A stretch of 64,000 nucleotides of DNA from NCBI RefSeq assembly GCF_002335745.1, contig NZ_NIST01000001.1:4092354-4156353 (forward strand), written 5' to 3'. Source of the stretch: Evansella halocellulosilytica. GTDB taxonomy: Bacteria; Bacillota; Bacilli; Bacillales; Salisediminibacteriaceae. The position numbers and the translations under genes are program-made. The notes below the pieces were generated by a model. That model searched no databases and had not been told where the DNA came from. It saw only the letters and a list, made by a program, of their open reading frames with translations. Below, piece after piece: positions 38,616 to 48,227 of this stretch. Within the stretch, counting starts at the first letter, position 1, and the number at the start of each line of letters is the position of its first letter.

Positions 38616-39266
38616 TTAAGCATCTTCATATACGACGTTTAATTCTGCTACTTCATAAAATTCTCTCTTTTCCTCATTGTATTGTACAGTTTTTTCGTTA
38701 AAATTGTTGTTTAACTCATTAATTTCTTCATACGCTTCATTAACTAAATCATGCTGTTCTTGCAATTCTTCAACAGTTAAATCTTCTTGTGCAATTAACT
38801 CGTACAATTCAATATCAAGTTCAATCGTTTCATTATATTTATTAAACAGCTGTTCATACAATTCATAACGCTCTTCCATCGTTTGCACGAGCTGAACTGC
38901 GTGTGTAGCAACCTCTTCATCTAGTTCTGTTATAAACTCTTTAGATTGCTGAAATTCTTCATACGCCTCTTCAATGATTACTTTTTCGTCATTCATTAAT
39001 GTTCTCCGCTCTTCAGCCGACTCAATTGCTTGTTGAGAAAGCTCCTGGATTTCATCTTCATCCGATAAAGCAAGCATTTCTTCATACCACTCATGTTCAA
39101 GTTGTTCAGCTTCAGTTAACGGACCTTGCTTATCTGCTACACTATGTTCTATTTGTACAGCTTCCTCTAAATGTTCATAAATAAATTCGGCTGGCTCTTC
39201 GCCGCCACATGCAGTAAGGATAACTCCTAGAATTACAGATAAAAAGATAACGGACATTTTCTTCAA
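38616..39266 (-). CDS. ykyA: YkyA-like cell-wall-binding lipoprotein
   Basis: 216 residues. Lipoprotein signal with ILTACGGEE, then an almost entirely helical, Glu-rich coiled coil (about 30-210), as in the YkyA family. In B. subtilis ykyA also lies just upstream of pdhA on the same strand. Thought to be exported and attached to the outer membrane face; function not known. TTG at 39264-39266 follows GGGGGG; an open frame extends 25 codons further without an RBS. Confidence 0.85.
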   Translation of the reverse strand: MKKMSVIFLSVILGVILTACGGEEPAEFIYEHLEEAVQIEHSVADKQGPLTEAEQLEHEWYEEMLALSDEDEIQELSQQAIESAEERRTLMNDEKVIIEEAYEEFQQSKEFITELDEEVATHAVQLVQTMEERYELYEQLFNKYNETIELDIELYELIAQEDLTVEELQEQHDLVNEAYEEINELNNNFNEKTVQYNEEKREFYEVAELNVVYEDA

Positions 39267-39576
39267 CTGTTTTCCCCCCTGAATATAATATGTAAAAGTG
39301 CCAAAACAAAATAACAGTATGCCAGTGTCATATCGAGGCACTACTTGTCAAACATTCGGACCACGTTCTTTATTCAAAAAAAGATACATTAACAAACTAT
39401 CTTATATTCTTTTATTTGACAAGGCTTTTATAATAATTAAAAACCGAATATTTTATAAATGCCCAATAATTACTCCTTAAAAACTGGGTATTCATCCACT
39501 CCATATAAAATCAGGTGCATAGCATAGTATTACATCGCTGCCAAGGCGGTTGATTTATCAAAAAGGAGGAATTGCC
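39267..39576. other. Gene-free stretch upstream of ykyA and the YjcZ-type gene
   Basis: About 310 bp, AT-rich, divergent promoters expected. No repeat, RNA or clear promoter pair identified. Confidence 0.5.
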
Positions 39577-39756
39577 ATGTACGGATATGGTGGTGGATGT
39601 TGCTTTGATCCTTGTGGTGTAGGTGGATATGGATACGGTGCCCCAGCTTACGATCATGTTGCGCCAGCTTATGCTGGACCTGGAAGAGGGTTTGCATTAA
39701 TTGTCGTCCTCTTCATTTTATTAATTATTGTTGGTGCATCTAAATTCGGATATTAA
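39577..39756 (+). CDS. YjcZ/SscA-type small sporulation protein
   Basis: 59 residues. A Gly/Tyr/Cys-rich head ([20 protein letters not shown]) and a C-terminal membrane helix ([20 protein letters not shown]) identify the YjcZ family; the relatives SscA and YjcZ are spore-associated. Real start is the ATG at 39577 after AAAAGGAGGAATTG, not the codon 27 bases upstream. Terminator-like hairpin ACGAGAG-tgatccag-CTCTCGT follows at 39774-39797. Confidence 0.85.
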   Translation: MYGYGGGCCFDPCGVGGYGYGAPAYDHVAPAYAGPGRGFALIVVLFILLIIVGASKFGY

Positions 39757-39773
39757 TTCACCTTCATAATGAA

Positions 39774-39802
39774 ACGAGAGTGATCCAGCTCTCGTTTCTT
39801 TT
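39774..39802 (+). terminator. Terminator of the YjcZ-type gene
   Basis: AACGAGAG / CTCTCGTT stem with an 8-nt loop followed by TCTTTTC. Confidence 0.75.
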
Positions 39803-39945
39803 CATTTTGTCCATTATAATATATGATAGTAATGTTTTAATTAGGACAAGAAATGAATATCTGCTTTGGAAAACTTGTACTTTATTTAAGTTTAGTTTTC
39901 CTAACTTTTAAGTATTAAATCCATTTAATGAAAGGAGAGATTCCA

Positions 39946-40527
39946 TTGTTAACAATGGACGATATCGTTAGAGAAGGAGATCCAGTTTTACGTAAAGTTG
40001 CCTCTTTTGTACAACTCCCAGCTTCTGACGAAGATAAAGAAACATTAAAACAAATGTTGGAGTTTCTAGTACATAGTCAAGATCCAGAGACTGCAGAAAA
40101 ATATAATTTGCGTCCTGGAGTAGGGTTAGCTGCACCACAAATTAATATAAGTAAACGTATGATTGCAGTTAGTGTTACTGATCATAAGGATGAACTTATC
40201 GAAGTCGGCCTTTTTAACCCCAAAATTATTAGTCACTCTGCCGAGACAACTTACTTAGAAAATGGCGAGGGCTGTTTATCTGTTGACCGAGCTGTACCAG
40301 GCATAGTTCCCCGCTATTCACGAGTTAAAGTCCAAGGAACAAATATTGATGGTGAGGAAATAACCTTAAAGCTCAAAGGATTACCTGCTATTGTGTTTCA
40401 GCATGAAATCGACCATTTAAACGGCATTATGTTTTACGATCGTATCGAAGAAGATGACCCTTATAAACAACCTCTTCCGCCTAATGAAGTCATTAAACGG
40501 AACGAATACGACGGTCCATTAGCGTGA
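39946..40527 (+). CDS. def: Peptide deformylase (DefB type)
   Basis: 193 residues. All three deformylase motifs are present: GVGLAAPQI, EGCLSV and QHEIDHLNG, giving the metal ligands Cys, His, His. Removes the formyl group from nascent proteins. The N-terminal insertion and length match the DefB/YkrB class of Bacillus. TTG at 39946 follows AAAGGAGAG at six bases; the upstream ATG at 39928 would place the ribosome site inside the gene. Convergent with ykrA. Confidence 0.94.
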   Translation: MLTMDDIVREGDPVLRKVASFVQLPASDEDKETLKQMLEFLVHSQDPETAEKYNLRPGVGLAAPQINISKRMIAVSVTDHKDELIEVGLFNPKIISHSAETTYLENGEGCLSVDRAVPGIVPRYSRVKVQGTNIDGEEITLKLKGLPAIVFQHEIDHLNGIMFYDRIEEDDPYKQPLPPNEVIKRNEYDGPLA

Positions 40528-40567
40528 TATATGAGCGTAAGAGTTATTAAAATTAAGTCAAAAAGGA

Positions 40568-40602
40568 GGTGCCTCAAAAGTATTTTTTGGGGCACCATTT
40601 CT
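40568..40602 (+). terminator. Terminator after def
   Basis: GGTGCC ... GGCACC with loop TCAAAAGTATTTTTTGG (inner AAAA/TTTT), then ATTTCTTT. Member of the recurrent CAAAAG family. Confidence 0.8.
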
Positions 40603-40708
40603 TTCCTAATACAATTCGAAATCGTTATTGCCTGTCGCTCTTTTAAGCATACAATAAGAAGATCCGAGCTTTCGATCATGTCTAGTCCCCTAGGCATCTT
40701 GCGCTTTT

Positions 40709-41482
40709 TTAGATTAGTCCTACTTTTTTTAAGCCGTTATAAATTCCATTTTCATCGACGTGAGTCGTAATGAAGTCAGCAGCTTCTTTTGCTTCTGGAA
40801 CACCATTTCCCATCGCGATCCCACACCCTACATATTCAAGCATTTCCAAGTCATTAAGAGCATCACCAAAGGCATACGTATTTTCAACTGGAATATTTAA
40901 CTTATGTAGTAACTCTTGTATACCACGTGCCTTTGATCCTCCTTTAGGGAGAACATCGAGTGCTTTCGGATGCCATCTGACATAGTCAAAATGGTTATGA
41001 GTAGTTGGAAATTTCTCGCCCTCTTCCACTTGGGTAAATAGTAATGCTTGGTATACTTCATTGTTATGATGGAAGTGTTCATCCTTTTCCGGATGACTCA
41101 TTTTTAGCGAGCTCATGCTTTCCTCGATAAATGGATGATTATCCCAGTTCGAAACTGCTAGGTTTTCGTTTAAGAAAACCATTGGATGTCGATATGTAAA
41201 GGCTGTTTTTTCAAGTTCGAGCAATTGGTCTTTATCTAAAGGATGGGTAAATAATACTTCTCCATCAAAAACAACATACGAACCGTTAAAACTTACATAC
41301 GTAGTAATATTTAATTCTTTTAAAATATCTTTAAACATAAACGGAGCTCTTCCTGTTGCAATCGCAACATAGACACCGTTTTCCTGAAGCTTACTTACTG
41401 CCTCTTTCGTAGACTCGGGAATTTCCTTATTTTCGTTTAATATCGTCCCATCAATATCTAAGAATACAACTTTATTATTCAT
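40709..41482 (-). CDS. ykrA: HAD-superfamily phosphatase, Cof type (YkrA)
   Basis: 257 residues. HAD motif I VFLDIDGTI (residues 5-13), motif II AIATGRAP, and the metal-binding FGDALNDLEMLEYVG near residue 205 identify a C2-cap Cof-type sugar-phosphate phosphatase. Substrate not known. Neighbouring def matches the ykrA-ykrB order of B. subtilis. Confidence 0.9.
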   Translation of the reverse strand: MNNKVVFLDIDGTILNENKEIPESTKEAVSKLQENGVYVAIATGRAPFMFKDILKELNITTYVSFNGSYVVFDGEVLFTHPLDKDQLLELEKTAFTYRHPMVFLNENLAVSNWDNHPFIEESMSSLKMSHPEKDEHFHHNNEVYQALLFTQVEEGEKFPTTHNHFDYVRWHPKALDVLPKGGSKARGIQELLHKLNIPVENTYAFGDALNDLEMLEYVGCGIAMGNGVPEAKEAADFITTHVDENGIYNGLKKVGLI

Positions 41483-41751
41483 TTAACGTCATCTTCCTCT
41501 TTTCTTTTTACTAAAATTAAACTTGGTAATAAAGCTACTAAAGATGCTCAAAAATGTAAAGAGATAACCGTTTACTAAAGAGAACAAAAAATACTCTGTT
41601 GCTCCCCTTCAACTTTATTAACAATAAAAATAAAAATAACTTTTAAATTCTTTAATTCCCAACGATTCCCTTACAAATTCTCGTCAATCAAACAAACACT
41701 AACGATAAAAAAGAAGGCTGACTCTTGAATATCGTTGAAGGAGGGTTTAAA
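41483..41751. other. Intergenic region upstream of the tiny peptide gene
   Basis: AT-rich, no repeats. TAAAAAAGAAGGCTG near 41708 and a strong ribosome site GTTGAAGGAGGG at 41734-41745 lead into the 23-codon frame. Confidence 0.4.
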
Positions 41752-41823
41752 ATGTTGAAAAGGTGGAGAGAACGAATATTGAAACGATGTCGGGATTTAC
41801 TTCCTAAACAATTATACGCTTAA
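41752..41823 (+). CDS. Predicted 23-residue basic peptide
   Basis: ATG-start frame of 23 codons ending in TAA, preceded by GAAGGAGGGTTTAAA, one of the strongest ribosome sites in the window. The peptide is very basic (about four Lys and six Arg; MLKRWRERILKRC at its head) with one Trp, and could form an amphipathic helix. A terminator follows within 10 bases, so it has its own short transcript upstream of rpoY-rnjA. It could be a leader peptide or a free small protein. I do not recognise a family. Confidence 0.5.
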   Translation: MLKRWRERILKRCRDLLPKQLYA

Positions 41824-41830
41824 TCGTCTC

Positions 41831-41870
41831 AATCCTTCTTTCTCACAAGGGAAAAGAAGGATTATCCTTT
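41831..41870 (+). terminator. Terminator or attenuator before rpoY
   Basis: AATCCTTCTTT / AAAGAAGGATT, an 11-bp stem with an 11-nt loop, then ATCCTTT. Placed between the tiny peptide frame and rpoY-rnjA. Confidence 0.75.
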
Positions 41871-42015
41871 ATCATATAGAATCATAAAAACAGTGATTTT
41901 TGTTTATGTACAAGAGGATAACATACATAGGATGGTTAAAATATATTTTTTCACGAAACATTAAAAGCCCTTATAAAGTCCTATTAAAAATTTAAATACA
42001 AAGGAGAGGATATAC

Positions 42016-42225
42016 TTGATTTTTAAAGTGTATTATCAAAAAACGATCAATGAAGTCCCTGTTCGAGAAGAAACAAACTCATTGTATATTGAAGCGGAGT
42101 CAGAAGAAGATGTCCGCAAAAAGTTAGCAGATCGCCAATACAACATTGAATTTGTCACCCCCATGTCAAGCGATCACTTGGAATATGAACAACAGCATGA
42201 AGACTTTCGTGTTGAAACGGTGTAA
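42016..42225 (+). CDS. rpoY: RNA polymerase epsilon subunit (RpoY)
   Basis: 69 residues. Starts [20 protein letters not shown] and has the [20 protein letters not shown] segment of RpoY/YkzG, the small epsilon subunit bound to RNA polymerase in Firmicutes. TTG start after AAGGAGAGGAT. Directly precedes rnjA with five bases between, as in other Bacillus, so the two share a transcript. Confidence 0.94.
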   Translation: MIFKVYYQKTINEVPVREETNSLYIEAESEEDVRKKLADRQYNIEFVTPMSSDHLEYEQQHEDFRVETV

Positions 42226-42230
42226 TATAC

Positions 42231-43895
42231 ATGAAAGCTAAAAATCACCAAGCTGCGGTTTTTGCCCTCGGGGGATTGGGTGAAATCGGAAAAAACACAT
42301 ATGCTGTTCAATTCCAAGATGAAATCATTTTAATCGATGCAGGGATTAAATTTCCTGAAGATGAATTGTTAGGAATTGATTATGTCATTCCTGATTATAC
42401 GTACTTGGTAAATAATCAGGACAAAATTAAAGGGCTTTTTATTACACATGGACACGAGGACCACATCGGCGGTGTACCATATTTACTTCGTGAAATTAAT
42501 GTACCAATTTATGGTGGGAAATTAGCTTTAGGACTTATCCGTAATAAGTTGGAGGAACATGGATTGCTTCGTAAAGCTCAACTAAGAGAGATCCACGAAG
42601 ATCAAGTCATTAAATTCCAAAAAACGTCTGTTACTTTTTTCCGAACGACACACAGTATCCCGGATTCATACGGAATTGTCGTTAAGACACCTTCTGGAAA
42701 TATCGTTCATACTGGTGACTTTAAGTTTGATTTTACCCCAGTTGGAGATCCTGCCAATTTAACAAAAATGGCAAAGATCGGTGAAGAAGGAGTATTATGC
42801 TTACTTTCAGATAGTACAAACAGTGAAATTCCTGGATTTACGATGTCAGAAAGTAAAGTCGGAGAAAGTATCGATCAAATATTCCGAAGTGTAGAAGGCC
42901 GCATTATTTTTGCAACTTTTGCATCAAACATCTATCGGTTACAACAAGCTGTAGAAGCTGCTGTAAAATATCGAAGAAAGATTGTTGTTTTCGGTCGGAG
43001 TATGGAGTCTGCAATTAGCATCGGATTAGACCTAGGCTATATAAAAGCACCCAAAAATACGTTTATTGATGCTTCTCAATTGAATAAAATTCCTAATGAT
43101 CAAGTTGCTATCCTATGTACAGGCAGTCAAGGCGAACCGATGGCTGCTTTATCAAGAATTGCCTTTGGTACTCACAGACAAATTCAAATTATTCCTGGAG
43201 ATACAGTTGTCTTTTCATCTTCACCAATTCCGGGCAATACACTTAGTGTAAGTAAAACAATCAACCAGCTGTATAAAGCCGGTGCTGAAGTCATCCACGG
43301 TTCTTTAAATGACATTCATACATCCGGACACGGTGGACAAGAAGAGCAAAAACTAATGCTCCGACTCATGAAACCAAAATATTTCATGCCTATCCATGGT
43401 GAATTTAGAATGTTAAAAATGCATTCGAAATTAGCAATTGATTGTGGTGTACTTGAGGAAAACTGTTTCTTAATGGACAATGGAGACGTATTAGCTCTAG
43501 ATAAAAACGAAGGACGACTTGCAGGGAAAGTCCCTTCCGGATCGGTTTATGTCGACGGAAATGGGATTGGTGATATTGGAAATATCGTTCTTAGAGATCG
43601 TCGAATTCTTTCTGAAGAAGGTTTAGTTGTCGTTGTAGTCAGCTTGAATATGAAAGAATTTAAAGTCGCATCTGGACCAGACATTATTTCTCGTGGCTTT
43701 GTTTATATGAGAGAGTCAGGCGACCTTATTAACGAGGCGCAAGTGAAGCTTTCCGCCCATTTAGACGAGCTTATGGAAAAGAAAACGTCTCAATGGTCAG
43801 AAATTAAAAATGAGATTACAGATACATTAGGACCATTTTTATATGAAAAAACCAAACGTAAACCAATGATCCTCCCGATCATTATGGAAGTATAA
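42231..43895 (+). CDS. rnjA: Ribonuclease J1 (RnjA)
   Basis: 554 residues. Metallo-beta-lactamase/beta-CASP nuclease with [10 protein letters not shown] (zinc motif, residue about 74), HTGDFKFD, the beta-CASP block [13 protein letters not shown] and the C-terminal HGEFRML motif. Has 5'-3' exonuclease and endonuclease action in RNA decay and rRNA processing. No good ribosome site of its own; likely coupled to rpoY. SR1P, encoded at 26547, is known to act through GapA-RNase J1 contact. Confidence 0.97.
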   Translation: MKAKNHQAAVFALGGLGEIGKNTYAVQFQDEIILIDAGIKFPEDELLGIDYVIPDYTYLVNNQDKIKGLFITHGHEDHIGGVPYLLREINVPIYGGKLALGLIRNKLEEHGLLRKAQLREIHEDQVIKFQKTSVTFFRTTHSIPDSYGIVVKTPSGNIVHTGDFKFDFTPVGDPANLTKMAKIGEEGVLCLLSDSTNSEIPGFTMSESKVGESIDQIFRSVEGRIIFATFASNIYRLQQAVEAAVKYRRKIVVFGRSMESAISIGLDLGYIKAPKNTFIDASQLNKIPNDQVAILCTGSQGEPMAALSRIAFGTHRQIQIIPGDTVVFSSSPIPGNTLSVSKTINQLYKAGAEVIHGSLNDIHTSGHGGQEEQKLMLRLMKPKYFMPIHGEFRMLKMHSKLAIDCGVLEENCFLMDNGDVLALDKNEGRLAGKVPSGSVYVDGNGIGDIGNIVLRDRRILSEEGLVVVVVSLNMKEFKVASGPDIISRGFVYMRESGDLINEAQVKLSAHLDELMEKKTSQWSEIKNEITDTLGPFLYEKTKRKPMILPIIMEV

Positions 43896-43932
43896 GGAAA
43901 AGGGGCTGGGACATAACTAGCCAAAAATAATG

Positions 43933-43980
43933 AAAAATGGTTCCAAACATCAATAACTGATGATTGGAACCATTTTTTGT
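43933..43980 (+). terminator. Hairpin acting as rnjA terminator
   Basis: AAAAATGGTTCCAA / TTGGAACCATTTTT, a 14-bp perfect stem, then TTGTTGG and TTTTTATTG. Part of the IS1182 end but well placed to stop rnjA transcripts. Confidence 0.7.
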
Positions 43981-43989
43981 TGGATTGTT

Positions 43990-44307
43990 TTTATTGTCTA
44001 TGGATGAATGAGGTGTTCTAGCGGTGTACTTCCTCAAGTTCACCGCTATGAATGCAAACCCTAATTCATTTTTTACTTTCTCTTTGCCTCTCACGGACAT
44101 TCGAGTGAAGCCCAAATTAGCCTTCAAAAATCCGAAGACCGTTGGATGGTAAGCTGGGTTGCCCGTATCACGCAAAAAAACTGGCGAAGGCTTCATCAGG
44201 TATCTGTTCCACAAGATCATTACAGTGTAGGCAATATCCTTTTCCTGAAGCTTTACTTCTAAATCTAACGGCAAAATAACTTGATCCATGTTATAATATT
44301 TAAACAT
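43990..44307 (-). pseudogene. IS1182-family transposase, N- and C-termini fused by deletion
   Basis: Minus-strand frame begins MFKYYNMDQVILPLDLEVKL, the IS1182 N terminus, runs to FLRDTGNPAYHP and then jumps straight to the C-terminal block FGFLKANLGFTRMSVRGKEK ... LGFAFIAVNLRKYTA. The catalytic core is missing. A small frameshift may also lie near residue 35. The open frame runs on past the element into the rnjA end by chance. Confidence 0.75.
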
Positions 44308-44706
44308 AAGGACACCCCCGGTTTAGTTATTGTGTGGTTACTTTAATTTTATCAGAAGGTATCCTTTTTGTTTCAAAAAATTAGTTGATTGTAGCGAAAG
44401 GTGCGAGACGCCTTCGGGAAAAGCATTCGGCGAAGATCCCGCAGGGCGGTTTTCCCGAGGAAGCTGAGGCAAGCGAGCATCCTGTAGCGAAAATCAACGA
44501 CAAAGTTCAGCAGAGTATAAAAATAAAGAGAGGCACTCCACCCAAACATTTGGATGAGCGCCTCTCTATTTTTATTTACTGGGTTTTGTCCCAGCCTCTT
44601 TTTTAGTGCGTCTTCACCTAGTCTTCAGATGACTTGCACAAAAAAACTATCCCCTTTTCAGTAGGAATTCATCCGAAATCCGATGGAACACAATTAAAAA
44701 GAAAAA

Positions 44707-44730
44707 AGCCTAACCATTAAATGTTAGGCT
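44707..44730 (-). terminator. Terminator of ykuU
   Basis: AGCCTAAC / GTTAGGCT around CATTAAAT; the minus strand continues TTTTTTCTTTTT. Confidence 0.88.
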
Positions 44731-44742
44731 AATTACTCGTTA

Positions 44743-45294
44743 TTATACTTTTAGTGTATCTTGTCCTGGTTTCCAGTTCGCAGGGCAAAGGCCACCAGTT
44801 TGTAGCGCTTGTAGTACACGTAGTGTTTCATCTACATCACGGCCAATGTTGTTATGGTTAACAACAGAATACATTAATTCACCTTCTGGACTAATAATGA
44901 ACAACCCGCGAAGAGCAACACCTTCTTCTTCAATTAACACACCATACTCACGAGAAACTTCATGATTTGTGTCAGCAGCTAAAGGATAAGCTAACTGCTC
45001 AAGTCCATTGTCATCACGACTCGTGTTGATCCAAGCTAAGTGTGTGTGAATCGTATCTGTAGATACACCAATAACTTCTGCATCTAAATCTTCAAACTCA
45101 TCGAAACGGTCACTTAGTGCAGTAATCTCAGTTGGACATACGAAAGTGAAATCCATTGGATAGAAATAAAGAACGGTCCACTTATCGTTTTTCATGTTTT
45201 CCTCAAGGCTTACTTTACCAAATTCTTTGTTAGGTAAAACCGCGTCCATTTCAAAACGAGGTGCTTGCTTTGCTACCATACGCTTTTCTGACAT
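44743..45294 (-). CDS. ykuU: 2-Cys peroxiredoxin (YkuU type)
   Basis: 183 residues. Peroxidatic Cys in FTFVCPTEITAL (about residue 51), resolving Cys in GLCPANWKPG near the end, and conserved YFYPMDFTF, so a typical 2-Cys enzyme that reduces peroxides with thioredoxin. ATG at 45292-45294 follows GGAGGG; the longer frame has no RBS. Divergent from the MscS gene ykuT, as ykuT-ykuU are neighbours in B. subtilis. Confidence 0.92.
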   Translation of the reverse strand: MSEKRMVAKQAPRFEMDAVLPNKEFGKVSLEENMKNDKWTVLYFYPMDFTFVCPTEITALSDRFDEFEDLDAEVIGVSTDTIHTHLAWINTSRDDNGLEQLAYPLAADTNHEVSREYGVLIEEEGVALRGLFIISPEGELMYSVVNHNNIGRDVDETLRVLQALQTGGLCPANWKPGQDTLKV

Positions 45295-45579
45295 ATGTAA
45301 TCCCTCCAAAATAAAATATGCTTGTTCAAACAATGATGATTATAAGATAACTAATATGATCAGTCAACCAATTCGAGGCTCTGAATAATATTCTAAAATA
45401 ATCTTTTGTATGAACCATCCACTATTATAACCAATTTAATATAAAATCAAAATAAAAAGCCTTAAACTTATAGGTTTAACCTCATATAGTGTTGTGGTAA
45501 ACTCTATAAATACAGCTATAAAATCTTCTAGATTAAATAACAACTACTAAAGCTGTATTTTAAGAAAGGAGATAACAAA

Positions 45580-46416
45580 ATGAGCGAATGGATTGAAGCA
45601 ATTAATTGGACAGCAATAGGTACGAAAGCTTTAACTGTCTCATTACAGTTAATTGCAATACTCATCGTATTTTTCGTTGTCAGAGCAATTGGAAGGAGAA
45701 TTATAACAAATAGTTTTGAACGTATGAGTCAGCAACGTGGTATGTCTGCTGGACGATCTAAAACATTAGAGAAACTTGCATCAAATGCATTCTCCTACAT
45801 ATTGTTATTTATTTTAATTACTTTCATCGTGGGAATCTTCGAATATGATGTCACAGCACTAATTGCCGGTGCCGGTATTGTCGGATTAGCTATTGGTTTC
45901 GGTGCCCAAGGATTAGTAAGTGATATCGTAACAGGTTTTTTCATATTACTAGAAAAGCAGTTAGAAGTCGAAGAATATGTCACAGTTGCTGGTATTGATG
46001 GTATCGTTGAAGAGGTTGGATTAAGAACGACAAAGATCCGCAGCTTTGATGGGACGTTGCATTATATACCAAACAGAGAAATTGGTAGCTTAAGTAACCA
46101 TTCTCGTTCTAATATGCGAGCTCTTGTAGATATTAGTATAAGCTATGATGAAAATGTAGATGAGGCGATTCAAGTATTGCAAGAAGCATGTGACCGTTTT
46201 GCCAATGAAAATGATGTCGTGAAGGAAGGTCCAGATGTACTTGGTGTACAAAGCTTAGGTGACAGTGATGTAGTTATCAGAATTTTAGCCAAAACTGCAA
46301 ATATGGAACAATGGGCTGTTGAACGCGAATTGCGTAAAGTGTTAAAACAAGCACTTGATAATAATAATATTGAAATTCCTTTTCCACACCAAGTGTACAT
46401 TCAAAAAGATGCATAA
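45580..46416 (+). CDS. ykuT: Small-conductance mechanosensitive channel (YkuT, MscS family)
   Basis: 278 residues. Three N-terminal membrane helices, then the MscS pore helix LIAGAGIVGLAIGFGAQGLVSDIVTG and cytoplasmic beta domain with GIVEEVGLRTTKIRSFDGTL and IPNREIG. Opens under hypo-osmotic tension. ATG follows AAAGGAGATAAC. Between ykuU and ykuS, orientation as in B. subtilis neighbourhoods. Confidence 0.93.
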   Translation: MSEWIEAINWTAIGTKALTVSLQLIAILIVFFVVRAIGRRIITNSFERMSQQRGMSAGRSKTLEKLASNAFSYILLFILITFIVGIFEYDVTALIAGAGIVGLAIGFGAQGLVSDIVTGFFILLEKQLEVEEYVTVAGIDGIVEEVGLRTTKIRSFDGTLHYIPNREIGSLSNHSRSNMRALVDISISYDENVDEAIQVLQEACDRFANENDVVKEGPDVLGVQSLGDSDVVIRILAKTANMEQWAVERELRKVLKQALDNNNIEIPFPHQVYIQKDA

Positions 46417-46548
46417 AAAAATACCGATTGATAAATATTAATCAAAACTTGGCTTGCGTACCTAGAACCTCTTATGCTTTCGTGCAAGCCTTAATGGTAA
46501 AAGGTTTAGTTAGGAGTTATACGATTGTTCATAGGTTATAATAAAATG

Positions 46549-46608
46549 AAAGGGCTGTTCAAAAATGAAGTAGGAACTACTTATTTTTAAACAACCCTTT
46601 TTATTTTC
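46549..46608. terminator. Bidirectional terminator between ykuT and ykuS
   Basis: AAAGGGCTGTT ... AACAACCCTTT with inner AAATGAAGTAG/CTACTTATTT pairing; T-run TTTTATTTTC on the plus side. Contains the GCTGTTCAAAAA variant of the recurrent terminator motif. Confidence 0.8.
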
Positions 46609-46609
46609 T

Positions 46610-46861
46610 CTACTGTTGTGGATTTACCCGACTTTCAACTTGTTGGCACACTTCTTCAGCAGTTAATCCATGAGCGTTAATGACAGCACCCTCTATTGCG
46701 GTTTGCTGCTCCCCCATTACATTTTGATCTTGACCAGTGATGACGCAGCAGTCACACCCCTCTGCATCTTGTTCTTGTTGCAACTGAACAATCTCATGAC
46801 CTCTTGCTTGCAGTTCTTGCTGGACGTCCGATAATGATTGTTCCACACCAATTCGAGCCAT
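46610..46861 (-). CDS. ykuS: YkuS, UPF0180 family
   Basis: 83 residues. [20 protein letters not shown] at the head and [19 protein letters not shown] in the middle are the UPF0180 signature. Cys-Asp-Cys-Cys suggests a metal site but no activity is known. ATG follows AAAGGAGGAATT. Confidence 0.9.
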   Translation of the reverse strand: MARIGVEQSLSDVQQELQARGHEIVQLQQEQDAEGCDCCVITGQDQNVMGEQQTAIEGAVINAHGLTAEEVCQQVESRVNPQQ

Positions 46862-46974
46862 ACAAATTCCTCCTTTATTTGGTTACATTTGATAATGTAA
46901 CCAACATATTGGAAAATATTCCGGTAAATTAGGTCTCGAATTAATATGGAGCTATCATTCATAACCTCAGAAAA

Positions 46975-47090
46975 AATGGTGTCTCAAAAGGGCGACCTAA
47001 AAATCGGAGGATAGGAAGGCCATTAAGGCTTTTTAGTTTACAAAAATCCCCTTTTAAAGGTAGAAAAGAGACTGACATTCAGACAGCCTC
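46975..47090 (-). terminator. Terminator region of ykuR with repeat-like sequence
   Basis: On the minus strand GAGGCTGTCTGAATGTCAGTCTC forms an imperfect hairpin overlapping the ykuR end, followed by TTTTC. Nearby GGTGTCTCAAAAGGG (46979-46993) is another copy of the CAAAAG motif. Confidence 0.5.
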
Positions 47091-48222
47091 ATCTCTCTAT
47101 ATATTCAATGATTAAGTTAATTGCTACGTGTATAGCGTCTTCATCTGCATTTAGTTTTGAAGAATGTAGCCCGCTTTCACTATTAACCCCTAACCAAAAC
47201 ATAAACCCAGGAATCTCTTCTAAAAAGTAACCAAAGTCTTCTCCTGTCATCGCCTTTTCACTTTGTACGAATTGTACGGAACCGTTTCGTTTTACAAAAT
47301 CAATAAATTGTTTCGTTAATTTTTCATCATTATAAACTTGACAGTAGTTCGCACCGTAATCAATCGTAATTTGACATTCAAAACTTTCTTCGATACCACG
47401 ACATATGTTTTCTATTCGTTTCTTTACATTTTTCATAGAATCAAGATTCAATGTCCGGATGGTCCCTTCGACCCTAGCGTGTTCGGCAATAATATTTTGT
47501 TTCGTTCCCCCGTGTATTTTTCCGATCGTAAGAACAGAAGAATCTAGCGGGGTAATATTTCGAGAGACAATCGTATGGAGCTGAGTCACAAGATGACTAG
47601 CCGCTACAACCATATCATTGGCTAAGTGCGGATAAGCAGCATGACCGCCTCTTCCTTTCAGATCAATAAAAAGCTCACTCGTATTAGCAAACAATAGACC
47701 TGGCTTCGTCCCTATCGTACCTGTCGGCAGGTCCGGTGCAATATGAAGAGCAATCATTTCATCAGGTTTCATTTGCTGAAATTCCTCAGATTGAAGCATC
47801 GGTTCTGCTCCTCCTGGCCCTTCTTCTGCAGGTTGAAAAATAAAAACGAGATGATTTTTAGGCTGATTATTTGAAAAATACGTAAGGATACCTAATGCAA
47901 TACTCATATGAATATCATGGCCACAAGCATGCATCATCCCTTCATGCGTTGATGTAAAAGAAAGACCTGTTTCTTCAGTAATTGGAAGACCATCAATATC
48001 TGTCCGATAACCAATAGTCTTTTCAGGAGAACTTCCTTCTATTTTTACCAATATTCCAGTCCGCCACGTTTCTATTGTTATAAACTGCTGTGGTAGAGAA
48101 TGAATATAGTTTAAAAGGTACGCTTGCGTTTTATTTTCCAAAAAACCTCTTTCAGGAATTTTGTGCAGATCCCTGCGGATCTGCACATATTTAGCTGAAT
48201 CATTGTGATCGATTCGAGTCAT
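47089..48222 (-). CDS. ykuR: N-acetyldiaminopimelate deacetylase (YkuR)
   Basis: 377 residues, M20 amidohydrolase family. Metal-binding [25 protein letters not shown] with the catalytic Glu, and the dimerisation domain. It removes the acetyl group from N-acetyl-diaminopimelate in the acetylase branch of lysine/peptidoglycan synthesis. Lies five bases after dapH, which makes the precursor. ATG follows TGAGGAATAATAATA. Confidence 0.92.
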   Translation of the reverse strand: MTRIDHNDSAKYVQIRRDLHKIPERGFLENKTQAYLLNYIHSLPQQFITIETWRTGILVKIEGSSPEKTIGYRTDIDGLPITEETGLSFTSTHEGMMHACGHDIHMSIALGILTYFSNNQPKNHLVFIFQPAEEGPGGAEPMLQSEEFQQMKPDEMIALHIAPDLPTGTIGTKPGLLFANTSELFIDLKGRGGHAAYPHLANDMVVAASHLVTQLHTIVSRNITPLDSSVLTIGKIHGGTKQNIIAEHARVEGTIRTLNLDSMKNVKKRIENICRGIEESFECQITIDYGANYCQVYNDEKLTKQFIDFVKRNGSVQFVQSEKAMTGEDFGYFLEEIPGFMFWLGVNSESGLHSSKLNADEDAIHVAINLIIEYIER

Positions 48223-48227
48223 TATTA

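Larger units (their letters stand above)
43912..44598. mobile_element. Internally deleted IS1182-family relic
   Basis: Left end GGGGCTGGGACATAACTAG (43912-43930) and right end CTGGGTTTTGTCCCAGCCTC (44579-44598) are imperfect inverted ends. Inside are fused N- and C-terminal pieces of the transposase, a strong hairpin at each end, and a GC-rich repeat at about 44384-44490. Total about 690 bp, versus roughly 1.6-1.9 kb for an intact element. Inserted 17 bp after rnjA. Confidence 0.75.
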
